A stretch of 64,000 nucleotides of DNA from Aegilops tauschii subsp. strangulata. Its lineage: Eukaryota; Streptophyta; Magnoliopsida; Poales; Poaceae. The DNA is taken from contig NC_053041.3 of NCBI RefSeq assembly GCF_002575655.3, positions 372,851,054-372,915,053 of the forward strand. The letters run 5' to 3'. Numbering within the stretch: the stretch's first letter is position 1; each line of letters starts with the position of its first letter. The translations under genes and the position numbers were made by a program. This document shows positions 22,641-32,626 of this stretch, one piece after another. Below the pieces are notes generated by a model, which was not told the DNA's origin, did not search any database, and was given only the letters and a program-made list of their open reading frames with translations.

Positions 22641-23560
22641 ACTATACTTTTATCAGTACTAAGAAACAAATTATGATTCTTACTACAATTCAAATGTTTC
22701 TGTAGGTTTACACAAGAATGAGAAGGAAATTTTATAATGCAAAAGACCCCGGAAAGATGTTTACACACTAGTACTAGCTCTCAGAAAATCAAAATGTGCT
22801 CTAGCCTATTTTTTCTACGCACGAACTTATGTTTTACAGTTTCAGTATAGTTCTTTGAGATAGAGCAATTTTTGCTTGTTTCCTGCTGTACATAATTGGA
22901 AAGAGAAATATGAACAATTCTCTATTGAAATTAATATTTCAACACTCTCTTCATTCTTTTTAAACATTTTGTTGCTTTTGTGCAACAGTTCATATGTGAG
23001 AAACAACGAACGAAGAAAAACCCTGGTGAACCAGATAACATCGAACCAACAATCCCGCCAGAAAAAAGCGAACCAACAGTGAAACAAAAACGAGCAAATA
23101 AAAACACGAGACAAAATATATACGACCCAACAAGCCCGCCAGTTGGATGCAGCGTGTGAAACAAATGTCATTTTGACGGAAAGAGCGTCACATAGGGGTT
23201 GGGAGAGCATACGTGAGAGTGGGAGTGTTAGGTGGGCTAGGCAATGTTTTAGGGTTTAGGTTAGGTGGGCTTGGTAAAGGTAGGTGGGTCTAGGTGACTG
23301 GGGCGCTGCGGCTTTGTTGGGCGGCTGTTACACCAAATTCTATTTAGCGCTGAGGTTATAGGCTATTTCACCAACCGACACACCCCTCCTTAGCCCTGGG
23401 CCTGGCCCATTTACTTTTTCTTTCTTTCTGTTAACCTTCAAAAAATGGGTGTGTGCGAACTCCACACCACTTGGTTTACTTCAAACCGCAGTGACCAACT
23501 GGGCACCTTATCTATTAATGCTTACTTACTTCTTTTTCTTCTTCATTTTACTTTCCTTTC
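22641..23560. other. Non-repetitive AT-rich spacer, nothing assigned
   Basis: Short chance frames are present on both strands. The part 23190-23400 is more GC-rich (GTGGGCTAGG, GGCGCTGCGG). I could not link it to a family. Confidence 0.4.
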
Positions 23561-24110
23561 TAAAATTCGAGAACTTTTCCAAATTCGTGGAATTTAGTTA
23601 AATCCATTAACTCTTTTTTGAATCCGTTATTTTTTTTGAAATGCGTGAATGTTTTTCAAATCCACAAATTGTTTTTAACTTTTACAAACTTGTTTTCAAA
23701 ACTCGCGAACCTTTTCAAACTCATGATTATTTTTTCAAAATCAATGAATTTTTTCAATTCTTGATTATTTTAAATCTATGAATTTTTTTAAATTTTCTTA
23801 AACCTTTTTAAGTGCCATGAACATTTTCAAAAAGTTGAAATTTTGTGAAATTTGTGAACTTATATTCAAATTTCATGAACTTTTCCAAATTCACGCACTT
23901 TGTAAAATTGGTGATTTTTTCAGATTCCTTAACTTTTTTCAAATCCATGAACTATGTTTTCAGTTCATAAAATTTCTTCAAATTCATGTACAATTTTCTC
24001 AAATTCGTGAACTTTTTTCAAATTCACGCACTTTATATAATTACTGAAAAGATTTCAGATTTGTGAGATGTTTTTAAACTCACAAACATTTTTACTTTAA
24101 AAAACCGATG
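23561..24110. repeat. Degenerate array (TTTTTCAAATTCATGAAC type)
   Basis: About 20 diverged copies of a roughly 25-bp word built on CAAATTCATGAACTTTTTT. The reverse complement of this word makes up the array at 26560-26860, so the two arrays are inverted relative to each other. Confidence 0.75.
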
Positions 24111-24234
24111 ATTAGTTTTTTTGATGAACAACACAGGACAAAAAAGGATAATTGAGAAAAAAGGAAATAAATAAAAATAAAAAGGCAAGCGAGCTAGGAC
24201 ATAAGCGAGGCTTGCTGGGCCGCGGGCCATGAGG

Positions 24235-24326
24235 AGGCCTCGACTGTTTGGGGATCCCATGAAGAGGTCTCGACTGTTTGGGGAACCCCATGAAGAGACC
24301 TCGGGATCCCCAAACAGTCGAGGCCT
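24235..24326. repeat. Strong inverted repeat (24-bp perfect arms)
   Basis: The arms AGGCCTCGACTGTTTGGGG plus ATCCC at 24235-24258 and 24303-24326 are exact reverse complements around a 44-nt loop. The loop contains a third, direct copy (CTCGACTGTTTGGGGAACCCC) and a second inverted pair (GGTCTC / GAGACC). The RNA would fold into a long branched hairpin. Confidence 0.9.
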
Positions 24327-24329
24327 TCT

Positions 24330-24770
24330 TTTTTTTGCTTTTGTTCACAATTCAAATATTTTGAATAAATATATTGCAAAAAAAACTTTACATAAACATT
24401 TGAAAAAATGTTACACAAGCATTTAAAAATAAGAAAATGCATATAGGGAAAATGTTTCTCATGCATACAAAAATGTATAGAAAAAATACAAATGTGTATG
24501 AAAAATTGATCATATATTGAAAAAATGTTAGTGAGCATTTAATTCTTTTTAGATGTGTATAGAAACAATATTGGCCATGTATTAAAAATAATATTAATCT
24601 TGTATTTGAAATGTTAATCAAGCATTTGAAAATGTTCAAAATGAATAAAACACTGTTGACCATGTATTCAAAGAATATTAATTTTGTATTTGAAAATGTT
24701 AATCACGCATTTGACAAATGTTTAAAATGTGTATAGATAAAATATTGGACATGTACAAATTTTTTAAACT
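24330..24770. repeat. Degenerate array (AAAATGTTAATCAAGCATTTG type)
   Basis: Diverged copies of a 20-30 bp word containing GTTAATCATGCATTTGAAAA. The beginning (TTTTGTTCACAATTCAAATA) matches the start of the array at 27299, indicating a duplicated block. Confidence 0.7.
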
Positions 24771-24777
24771 GGTATAT

Positions 24778-24954
24778 GGAAGCCCTGGCGCAGTGGTAAA
24801 GCTGCTGCCTTGAGACCATGAGGTCACGGGTTCAAGTTCTGGAAACAGTCTCTCACAGAAATGTAGGAAAAGGCTAGGTACAATAGACCCAAAGTGGTCG
24901 GATCATTCCCCGGACCATGTCCAAGCGGGAGCTACATACACCGGGCTGCCCTTT
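24778..24954 (+). mobile_element. Au SINE
   Basis: A tRNA-derived head starts GGAAGCCCTGGCGCAGTGG. It has a Pol III A box TGGCGCAGTGG (24786-24796) and B box GGTTCAAGTTC (24829-24839). The body contains AATAGACCCAAAGTGGTCGG and the end is ACCGGGCTGCCCTTT. This is the Au SINE first described from Aegilops and widespread in grasses, recognised from memory. A short direct repeat GGTAT flanks it (24771-24775 and 24955-24959). Confidence 0.92.
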
Positions 24955-24959
24955 GGTAT

Positions 24960-25100
24960 CTGAAAAATGTTAAACATGTACTATAAGAAATTATTAGATA
25001 TATACCAAATCTATACAATACGTATGGCTATAGTAGACATCATATTTTCAAAAAATGTTAATCATGTATTTCAAAAATGATAAACGTGTATATGAAAAAT
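24960..25100. repeat. Continuation of the AAAATGTTAATCATG array
   Basis: Same word family as 24330-24770, resuming after the SINE. Confidence 0.6.
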
Positions 25101-25800
25101 GTGTACTTAAAAAAGACACTGATTGTAAATGAGAAAGAAACAAACAAAACCTATGGAAATGAAAGAAACAAAGTAGTGAAAACCAAGTAAGAAACCTTGA
25201 AAACCAAAGAAAAACAAAGAAAAAGAAATGGATAGAAAAGAAAACTCTGTGAAGAAAACAGTTGAAAAACAAAGAAATTGGAAAATAGTAATAAATGGGG
25301 AAAACTAGTGAAAAAATGGCTCTTTTCCTTTAAGTAGTTCACAGTTTCTATTCTCCGACGAACCTGGCAGTGACGCATTGGCTAACAGCGAGGAGACCAT
25401 GGTTGGATCCATAGCTTTCTTCCTTTTCTCCCTTTTCTCTTGTTTTAACGGTGCGCTAGTGGGCCGACCCACTACTGCGCACACTTCAGACAAGAGCTTC
25501 TTTCCTTCCCGCTATAAGCGATATATAGCTCTTGCACTGCTGATAATGAAGACGGGGAGAGCTCCTATTGCACGCCCCCGGGCGTCCAATAGGCGAGGTT
25601 TCGCAGAAGCATCACACAAAACGGGTCGTCCCTTTCCCACGGGTCGGATTGAAAAAGTCAGCCAAAAAAACCCTGCAAGCGACGGAGTTGAACCCAAGAC
25701 TACACGCTAGATATCAACATTGCCAGCCACTGAGTACGGCTTAATTACAATGCTATCGTTAAAGTACTATGTAAATTGGTAGATCCTTTTTTGTTTTCAA
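25101..25800. other. A-rich then mixed sequence with a tRNA-like module
   Basis: 25110-25300 is purine-rich (GAAAACCAAAGAAAAACAAAG). 25320-25700 is mixed composition with chance frames on both strands. On the minus strand about 25665-25745 contains an A-box-like GTGGCTGGCA and B-box-like GGGTTCAACTCC about 45 bp apart, resembling a decayed tRNA or SINE head. No cloverleaf could be drawn with confidence. Confidence 0.35.
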
Positions 25801-26560
25801 TTTTTCAACATTTCTTTGAAGAAAATATCAAAAAAATCCTTAAATTATTTTGAAAATGTTTGAAAATCATGATTTTTTTAATTCGAACAAACTTTTTAAC
25901 GTGAACAATTATTGAAAACACGAATAGAAGTTTTGAAATTCCAAATGATGAACAATTACAAAATATACATTGAACATTTTCATGATAATACATTAAACAA
26001 ATATTTAAATACACAATCAACATTTTATATAGGTTGAACAATTTTAAAATGCATAATGAACATGTTTTAAAATATGTAGAACATTTTATTAATATAGGGT
26101 GAACATTTCCGTAAATATATGATGAACATTTTTGCATAATACAGAAAACAAAAGATAAATAAAAAAGGAAGACAGAAAAAAAAAGAAACAGAAAAGAGAA
26201 GAACCAGCAGATTGACCGTTAGTCGGCCCAAACTGGAGCGTCGGGTGGGCAGGCTTCAGCGAAGCCACGTTGTTTTCACGCTTGGGAGCTCCTAATCGGC
26301 GCGTTCGGCGCCGTGGAAGCAAACCGGCGGCGCCTACTGGCAACGCTAGTAGGCCGGCCCACGGACGAAAGAAAGCAGTTAATGTCACGCGAGAAAAACC
26401 GCAAAAATACGCCTGAACAAGGACTCAAACTCGCGCCTGTAAATAGCAGGTTTTCTCAGCTAGCCACCACACCCCCAGAACTCTGTTGATTTGTAGGAAA
26501 CGCGAACCTTTAAGAACCATAACAGCCGCGCTATTTATTATGCAATGCTTGAACTATTCG
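25801..26560. other. AT-rich repeats, GC-rich patch and a second tRNA-like module
   Basis: 25801-26150 has GAACATTTT-type degenerate words. 26210-26400 is GC-rich with GGCCGGCCCA. On the minus strand 26408-26490 contains GTGGTGGCTAGC (A-box-like) and GAGTTTGAGTCC (B-box-like). No ORF is supported. Confidence 0.4.
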
Positions 26561-26870
26561 TTTTTTTAACAGTCATTTTTTTAATGAAAAAGTTCATAGA
26601 ATTTAGAAAAAAGTTCATTGATTCCGAAAAAAGTTCATCGAATTTCGAAGAAATTTTATCAAATTTGAAAAAAATTCATCAATTTTGAAAATAGAGTTCA
26701 TCAAATTTGGGAAAAAAAGTTCATCGATTTTGAAAAAAGTTCGTCATATTTGGAAAAAAATCATCAAATTTGTAAAAAAAGTTCATGAACTTTTTTAAAA
26801 TATATTCTAATTTAAGAAGTTCATCAATTTAGAAAAAAAGTTCACGAAAGTTGAGAAAAATTCGCGCATT
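26561..26870. repeat. Degenerate array (AAAAAAGTTCATCAAATTTG type)
   Basis: About 12 diverged copies of a 22-26 bp word. It is the reverse complement of the word in 23561-24110. Confidence 0.7.
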
Positions 26871-26956
26871 AAAGAAAACAAAAAAGAATGAACAGAAAAG
26901 GATAAAAAAACGAACTTAAAAACTAAATAAATGGAAGAACAGAAGTGTATTTGCAC

Positions 26957-27035
26957 AAGCGGGACTGTGGCGTGATGGTTAGTGTGTAACCCTCGCTGTG
27001 AAGTGGTCGATCCCATCTGCCTGCGCAGTTTTTAC
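26957..27035 (+). other. tRNA-like Pol III module
   Basis: TGGCGTGATGGTTAG (A-box-like, near 26966) and GTGGTCGATCCCAT (B-box-like, near 27002) are spaced about 37 bp apart. This is the arrangement of a tRNA or SINE head. I see no acceptor stem, so it is not a functional tRNA call. Confidence 0.4.
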
Positions 27036-27087
27036 GTCTGTGTAAACAGTAAAAGAATTATAAAATGGGCCGAGCCCAGTGAACGTG

Positions 27088-27134
27088 GCTGCAGGCGCCC
27101 GTTAACAGAATACACATTAACGGGCACCTGCAGC
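27088..27134. repeat. Hairpin with 18-bp arms
   Basis: GCTGCAGGCGCCCGTTAA (27088-27105) pairs with 27117-27134 at 17 of 18 positions around an 11-nt loop. It sits just before a GC-rich patch and the next AT-rich array. Confidence 0.85.
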
Positions 27135-27298
27135 GCCAAATAGGAAATGCATGCCAAGCATCATCTTGCGGTGCTGCGTATCGCTCGTTATGTGGCGGCC
27201 CTATGTCTTGCATTAAGCCAGACGGTGGGCAGGGTGGTGCCAGTTCGGCCGGCCCAGGCTCGCGGGAACAACAACCTCATCTTTTTGTCTTTTTCTTT

Positions 27299-28105
27299 TG
27301 TTTATAATTCCAAATATTTTAAATAAATATATACAAAAATCTAGCTTCATAAAACATTTGAAAAACATTGGCTAAGAATTTGAAAAATGTTAAATGTGTA
27401 TAAAAAAATGTTTATCACGGATACAAAAATATATGTATGACAGTTTGATGATTTGTTTTTAAAATATTAATAAACCATTTGCCAAATTGTTTGGAAAATG
27501 TTAATCGAGCATTTAGAAAAGTTTAAAATGTGTATAGGAAAAATTTTGACCCTATATTAAAAAATGACAAAAACAATGGATCATGTACATAAAAATGTTA
27601 ATCGAGAATTTGAAAAAATTTATGAACGATTATTTTAAAAATGTTAATCATGCATTTGGCAATGCGAATTTCGATCATGTATATAAAATTGTTAATCCAG
27701 AATTTGAAAAAATGTTGAACAAGTATTTGAATAATGTTAATCAAGCATTTAAAACAGGTGAAAATGTACTCAGATGAACTATTGACCATGTGTTAAAAAA
27801 TTGTTAATATTTAAAATGTTAATCAAGCATTTGAGAAAATGGTAAATGTGCATATTAATATTGTATTGTAGAAATATTACAATTGTATTGTAAAAATATT
27901 AATATTGTATTTAAAAAATGTTAATCAAACATTTGAAAAAAATAGAAGTTTATATAGGAAAAATGTTAATCAAGCATTTGAAAAATGTTTAAAATATATA
28001 TAGTAAAAATGTTGACCATGTATTACAAAAATATTTAATCTATATTGGAAAAAAATTAGATGTGTATTAGAAAAATATTGTTCAAATATACAAAAAAATG
28101 TAGAA
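27299..28105. repeat. Degenerate array (GAAAATGTTAATCAAGCATTTG type), duplicate of 24330-25100
   Basis: It starts with TTTGTTTATAATTCCAAATA, homologous to 24340. The following repeat words match those of 24330-25100 in the same order and orientation. The two blocks therefore look like an old duplication about 2.95 kb apart. Confidence 0.7.
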
Positions 28106-28242
28106 TGAAACCAAAAGTTAGTCTATTCCGTTTTCTAGCGAAAAACCCGGAAAACCTCCTGGAGGCGATTAGGGTTATCGCGTGGAACCTTGACGGCGCA
28201 CACTGATCTCATCGGCGGGGTGATCTTCGCCGCCGGGAAAGG

Positions 28243-28833
28243 ATGGCTTGCACGTCCACGAACGGTGGGCAGAAGGATGTCGGCTCCATGTCACCACAAA
28301 CGGTAAGAGCTCGAGTGGCGGAAGCTCTCAGGAAACTGTAGATCTCTAAGGAAGAGGCCACGCCTCTGGTGATCGACGATCGCGCCGAGAGCGAGAAACC
28401 AAAGTGGGCATTAGCGGGGAAGGTTTTACATCGCAACACTCTTCATATGCAGACCATCTCCAATGCCCTTCGGCCAGCATGGGGGAACCTAAAGGCCTAG
28501 TTTTCAGATCTGTTGGTACAAAACGTTTGTGGCAGAATTTGCTACTCAGCGGGATCATGACCGCGTGTGGGATGGTTCACCTTGGCATGTTAGCAAGCAT
28601 GCTGTTATATTATCAGAGTTCGATGAATGCATGAGGCCGTCTGAACTCCAATTCAATCGACTCCAAGTCTGGGTAAGAGTTGTTAACTTACCATTCAACC
28701 TTCGTGATGATGTTTGGGGTAAAGCAATTGCTAAGCAGATTGACGAACAAGCTTCAGCGATCAAGTTTGATCACGAGGGAGGGTTCCTAAGGGCGAGGGT
28801 CACGCTGGATGTCACCAAACTCTTGAGGCGATG
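28243..28833 (+). pseudogene. LINE ORF1 (DUF4283-like), first segment
   Basis: Reading from ATG 28243 (MACTSTNGGQKDVGS) includes PLVIDD, KWALAGKVLHRNTLHMQ and NALRPAWGNPKGL. After a 1-bp loss near 28525 it continues EFATQRDHDRVWDGSPWHVS, then RLQVWVRVVNLPFNLRDDVW. This is the DUF4283-type N-terminal domain of plant L1 ORF1, an RNA-binding protein. There is a TAG at 28339-28341. The Gypsy element at 28834 splits the frame, and reading resumes in frame at 41837 when one target copy is removed. Confidence 0.8.
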
Positions 28834-29355
28834 TGTTGAGGATATAACCATTAGAGTCACCCGCCCAGGAGGGGCCGGGTTACGTTATAATGGTCATCAC
28901 GCGAAGCCCAGTACTAAGTTTGTGAAAGGCGGGTCAGTAATGGGCTTAAGACCTGGAGGCGGCTTAAGGCCCGTAGTGATGAACCGCCGTTATGGCAAGA
29001 CTTGTAGTGTAAGGCAAGAATAGCTAAGAGTCCGAGCCGGACACTGTTATAAGCCGGCCGGAACTCTGAGAGCCGCCGGGGGCGTCAACCTCTCTATATA
29101 AAGGGACGACCCGGTGGCGGTTCAGGACGGGAGACAACAGATCGATAGCCAGGCATAGCGATTAAGCTCCCTGGTCATCGAAACCTTAAGTAATACCACC
29201 TCAACTGGACGTAGGCTTTTACCTTCACTGTAAGGGGCCGAACCAGTATAATCCTCGTGTCCCTTGTCCCGTTTAACCCCTTTAAGCTTCCTAGCTGCGA
29301 TGGCTCCACGACTAAGTCCTTGCACGAGGACATCTGCCGTGACAATTCCACGACA
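28834..29355 (+). repeat. 5' LTR of Tat-lineage Gypsy
   Basis: TG...CA ends, 522 bp, TATA box TATATAAA at 29095-29102. The primer binding site begins directly after it (TTGGCGCCCACCGTGGGGC, 29357-29375). I could not assign the primer tRNA with certainty. Confidence 0.92.
29095..29102 (+). promoter_or_regulatory. TATA box of 5' LTR
   Basis: TATATAAA follows CAACCTCTC and precedes GGGACGAC. The same box is in the 3' LTR at 41571-41578. Confidence 0.75.
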
Positions 29356-29443
29356 GTTGGCGCCCACCGTGGGGCCAGCGCACGGTGGATTTGAGTTCTT
29401 GAAGGGCAGCTTCGAAGGGCTCAAGGGATACGCTGTGGGCCGG

Positions 29444-31214
29444 ATGACCAAGAGTCGCCGCGGCAAGCTCTACATCGATGATGCAAATTGGGGCCCCGAC
29501 GCCGGCTCAATCGAGTACGGGTACCGGGTCCCCTTCGGCGGAATCCATGTCTTCATTGGCAAGATTGGTGAGCCGGGCCCTGAGCCGGACCTCTGCGCCG
29601 ATCTCATCGAGACGGCTCAGCGTGCACGACCCGCCCGGGCTCTGCCTGCCTTGAAGCGTGCTTTCGTGGGATGCGTCCATGGAGGACTCTCTGAAGGATC
29701 TGGATCTGGCGATGAGACGGCCGCCCGCTCTGACGGCGAGTCGTCCACGGATGAGTCAAACTCATTATATCAACTTCAAGATGGCAGACTCAGGGGTTGT
29801 TCCGATGGTGACAGTATTCCGGACCCCTTTGAGCCGCCGAGCCGGGTTGGAATCTTCATGGCCGGCGCACAACCTGTTCAAAACTCCGCCACTGGGGCAG
29901 GAGGCCCCGTGCACTCGCCGGCTCAGGTGCTGATGGATCTCACAGACAAGATGACGGCCCTGTTAACCGCTACGGTCGCCCCAGCAGATCAAGCTCAGCA
30001 TGATGCGGAGGTGGCACAGTTAAAGCTGGATCTAGCAAAAGCCAAGGAGGATCTGGCGGCGGAAGGGATCAGGATGGCTGCAGAGAGGGCGGCTCTCGAC
30101 GCCAGACTCAGCTGATTCAAGCGCAGTCTTTCCGGCTCACGATGGATCAGAACGCGTCCAATGAGATCATGAGAAGGAGGCATCAAAAGGCTCAATCTCG
30201 ACTCCCTCCGGTTTACGATCCTCGAAACCTCTTCAACACGCCTGGTGCAGGGCCAAGTAACCCGCCAGAAATCACGGCGCCCGGGGCTGGAACGCCAATT
30301 CAGCCCCAAGTGATGGGGCCTCCCCGGGTGAACACTGCCCCGCCTCAGTACGTGCCAATACCACCGGGTCATTATGCCAACCCGTTGGAAAACATGGTCA
30401 CCGTGGCGGCACGACTGGCGGCTCTCCCAATCGATGGCGACTCTCCAACGGCAGTCGAAACCCGCCGGGTCAGAGAACTTCTTCAGACGGCTCTGGCGCA
30501 ATAGGAGGCATATTCTTATAGCCGGGACAGGATTCATTCAACCCCTCGTCCAGGCCGGAGCCCGAGTTATAGCAGGCACATGGTCTCAGCGACCGGCTGA
30601 AGCAATGTCCGACGCCGTGACTTGCCTCCTGGCCACCGGCCCGGCTCATAATGGAGCCTTTAACGCGGTAGACTAAGACAGAGCACGGCAAGAGGCGGAG
30701 CAGGCGCCTTAGTTGACGGCTTACCAGCCACTCCCGGCTTATCCGACGGCTTCTATCGACGCGGGTATACCTACGAGGACTGGAGGTGTTCCTTGTCTGG
30801 TGCCGGCTCTCCGTAATGAATGTCTGCCCAAGGATTTCAAAGGGCCTAGGAAGGTGCCTAACTACATGGTTGATTTACAACCCGGAGCATGGATCGAGAG
30901 TTACGAGATGGCTATGGAGTTGCTGGAGGTCAGTGAAGCGGCAATGGCCAAGTACTTCACCATGATGTTGGATGGAACTGCCCGCACTTGGTTGAAAGGA
31001 CTGCCGCCTAATTCTATCGGGTCGTGGGCGGAGCTAAAAGCCCGGTTCATCCAAAACTTCAAAGATACATGTAGGCAATCTATGTCAATTGTGAATTTGA
31101 CTAACTGCAAGCAGCAGGAGGGTGAGTCTACAACCCATTGGGTTCGCTGGGTCAAAGAGATAATACATTCATCTGATAAGATGGATGCCGGCTCTGCGGT
31201 CTTAATGTTGGAGT
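29444..31214 (+). pseudogene. gag of Tat-lineage Gypsy (broken)
   Basis: The likely start is ATG 29444 (MTKSRRGKLYIDDANWG), after the primer binding site. A coiled, Ala/Lys/Glu-rich region ends with a frameshift near 30112. The new frame runs to a TAG at 30502-30504. Further lesions follow before the classic retrotransposon gag fold at about 30890-31140 (MAMELLEVSEAAMAKYF, TARTWLKGLPPNSIGSW, ELKARFIQNF). A TAG at 31214-31216 ends this segment, though the same frame continues into the protease part. Gag would form the virus-like particle; this copy cannot make a full-length product. Confidence 0.8.
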
Positions 31215-31216
31215 AG

Positions 31217-32623
31217 AATTGTCGCTTTGCGCCCCTGAAGATGAAGCTCGGGCGGCTCAAGCGTGATTGCAATGATATGGGTACGCTGATGGCGGCTCTG
31301 GTCAAGTACGCCGACTCTGATAGTACCAAGGATCCCGCGTCGGATGATGAAAGGACAGGGAAGGGAAAACGGAATGGCAATGGCAAGGGCCCTCAGCATA
31401 ACCCGGCGAGCCAGGGAGGCAACAAGCGTAAGGCTGATGGTAGTATGGAGTTTGTGGCCAACGCCAATTCACAGGGTAACAACCTCTCGCGTAAGGGGAG
31501 ACCACCTCCCCGAGCCGGCGGGTCAGGCCCGACGCTTGAGCAGTTGTTGAATGAGCCTTGTCCAAGGCATGGCTCTAGGGAAAAGCCGGCCACTCATCTG
31601 TGGAAGGACTGCGCAATCATGAAGGCCTTTAAAAATTCCAATGCTTTCAATGGCAACAATGGCCCAGGCGGCGGCTCAGGAGCCGGCGGCTTTCATGGCC
31701 CGGGCGGCGGCTCAAATTCCAACTCTCAGAATTTTCAAGGGGGCTTTAATCAGCAATCTGGCCAGGGTAATCAGCAGCAGCAGCAGGGGGGATACCAGAC
31801 CAATCCAAAGCAGCTCAATGGTGGACAGTATCATGTGTTTACCACCAGTCTGTGCAAGCGAGACCAGAAGCTTCATAAGAGGGCTGTGAATGCTGTTGAG
31901 CCGGCGGTTCCACGCTATTTAAGATGGTCTGAGCAGCCTATTGTGTGGAGTAGGGAAGATCATCCTCCCCGGGTTGATAATCTGGGTCACCTGGCCTTGG
32001 TGGTGGCTCCTCAGGTCGGGGGGTATAAATTCACTAAGGTGCTCATGGACGGAGGCAGTAGCATCAACATCCTCTATTATGAGACCTTCCGTCGTATGGG
32101 ATTAACTGATAAGAACCTCAGCCAGTCTAATACTGTTTTCCATGGGGTGGTGCCCGGTAAGTCGGCATATCCGGTCGGTAAGATCGAGCTGGAAGTGGCC
32201 TTTGGAGATGAGTACAACTATAGGGCAGAAGAACTAACCTTTGAGGTGGTTAAGATAAGAAGTCCGTACCATGCTTTATTTGGGCGGCCGGCTTACGCCA
32301 AGTTCATGGCACGGCCGTGTTACGTATATTTGCAGCTCAAGATGCCGGGTCACAATGGGACCATTATGGTTCATGGCAGCCGAAAGATAGCCTTGGAGTG
32401 TGAGAAAGGTGACGCGGCTTACGCGGAATCTGTTTGTGCAACAGAGGAGTTGAAGTTTTACAAGGACAATGTTGACCCGGCAGATATGACATCTTTGAAA
32501 AAGCCAACCACGGAGCATGAGCCGGTAATGAAATTTAAATCAGCTGATGATACTAAGCTTGTTGATTTTGTTCCAGGTGACTCATCTCAGCAGTTCAGCA
32601 TTAGTGCCAATCTGGATCCGAAA
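31217..32623 (+). pseudogene. gag C-terminus and aspartic protease segment
   Basis: The open frame continues after the TAG at 31214. It has a Gly/Asn/Gln-rich linker (31620-31800) preceded by a C/H cluster (CPRHGSREKPATHLWKDC) that resembles the zinc-binding motif of Tat elements. The retroviral-type protease has its active-site block MDGGSSINILYYETF, with the Asp codon at 32048-32050, and the flap-region FGRPAYAKFM. It ends at a TAG at 32624-32626. Both flanking TAG codons stand where a Gln (CAG) codon would be expected. Confidence 0.8.
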
Positions 32624-32626
32624 TAG

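Noticed and set aside
24778..27035. Functional tRNA genes
   Set aside because: A and B boxes are present but acceptor stems and cloverleafs are not; best explained as SINE or tRNA-derived relics.
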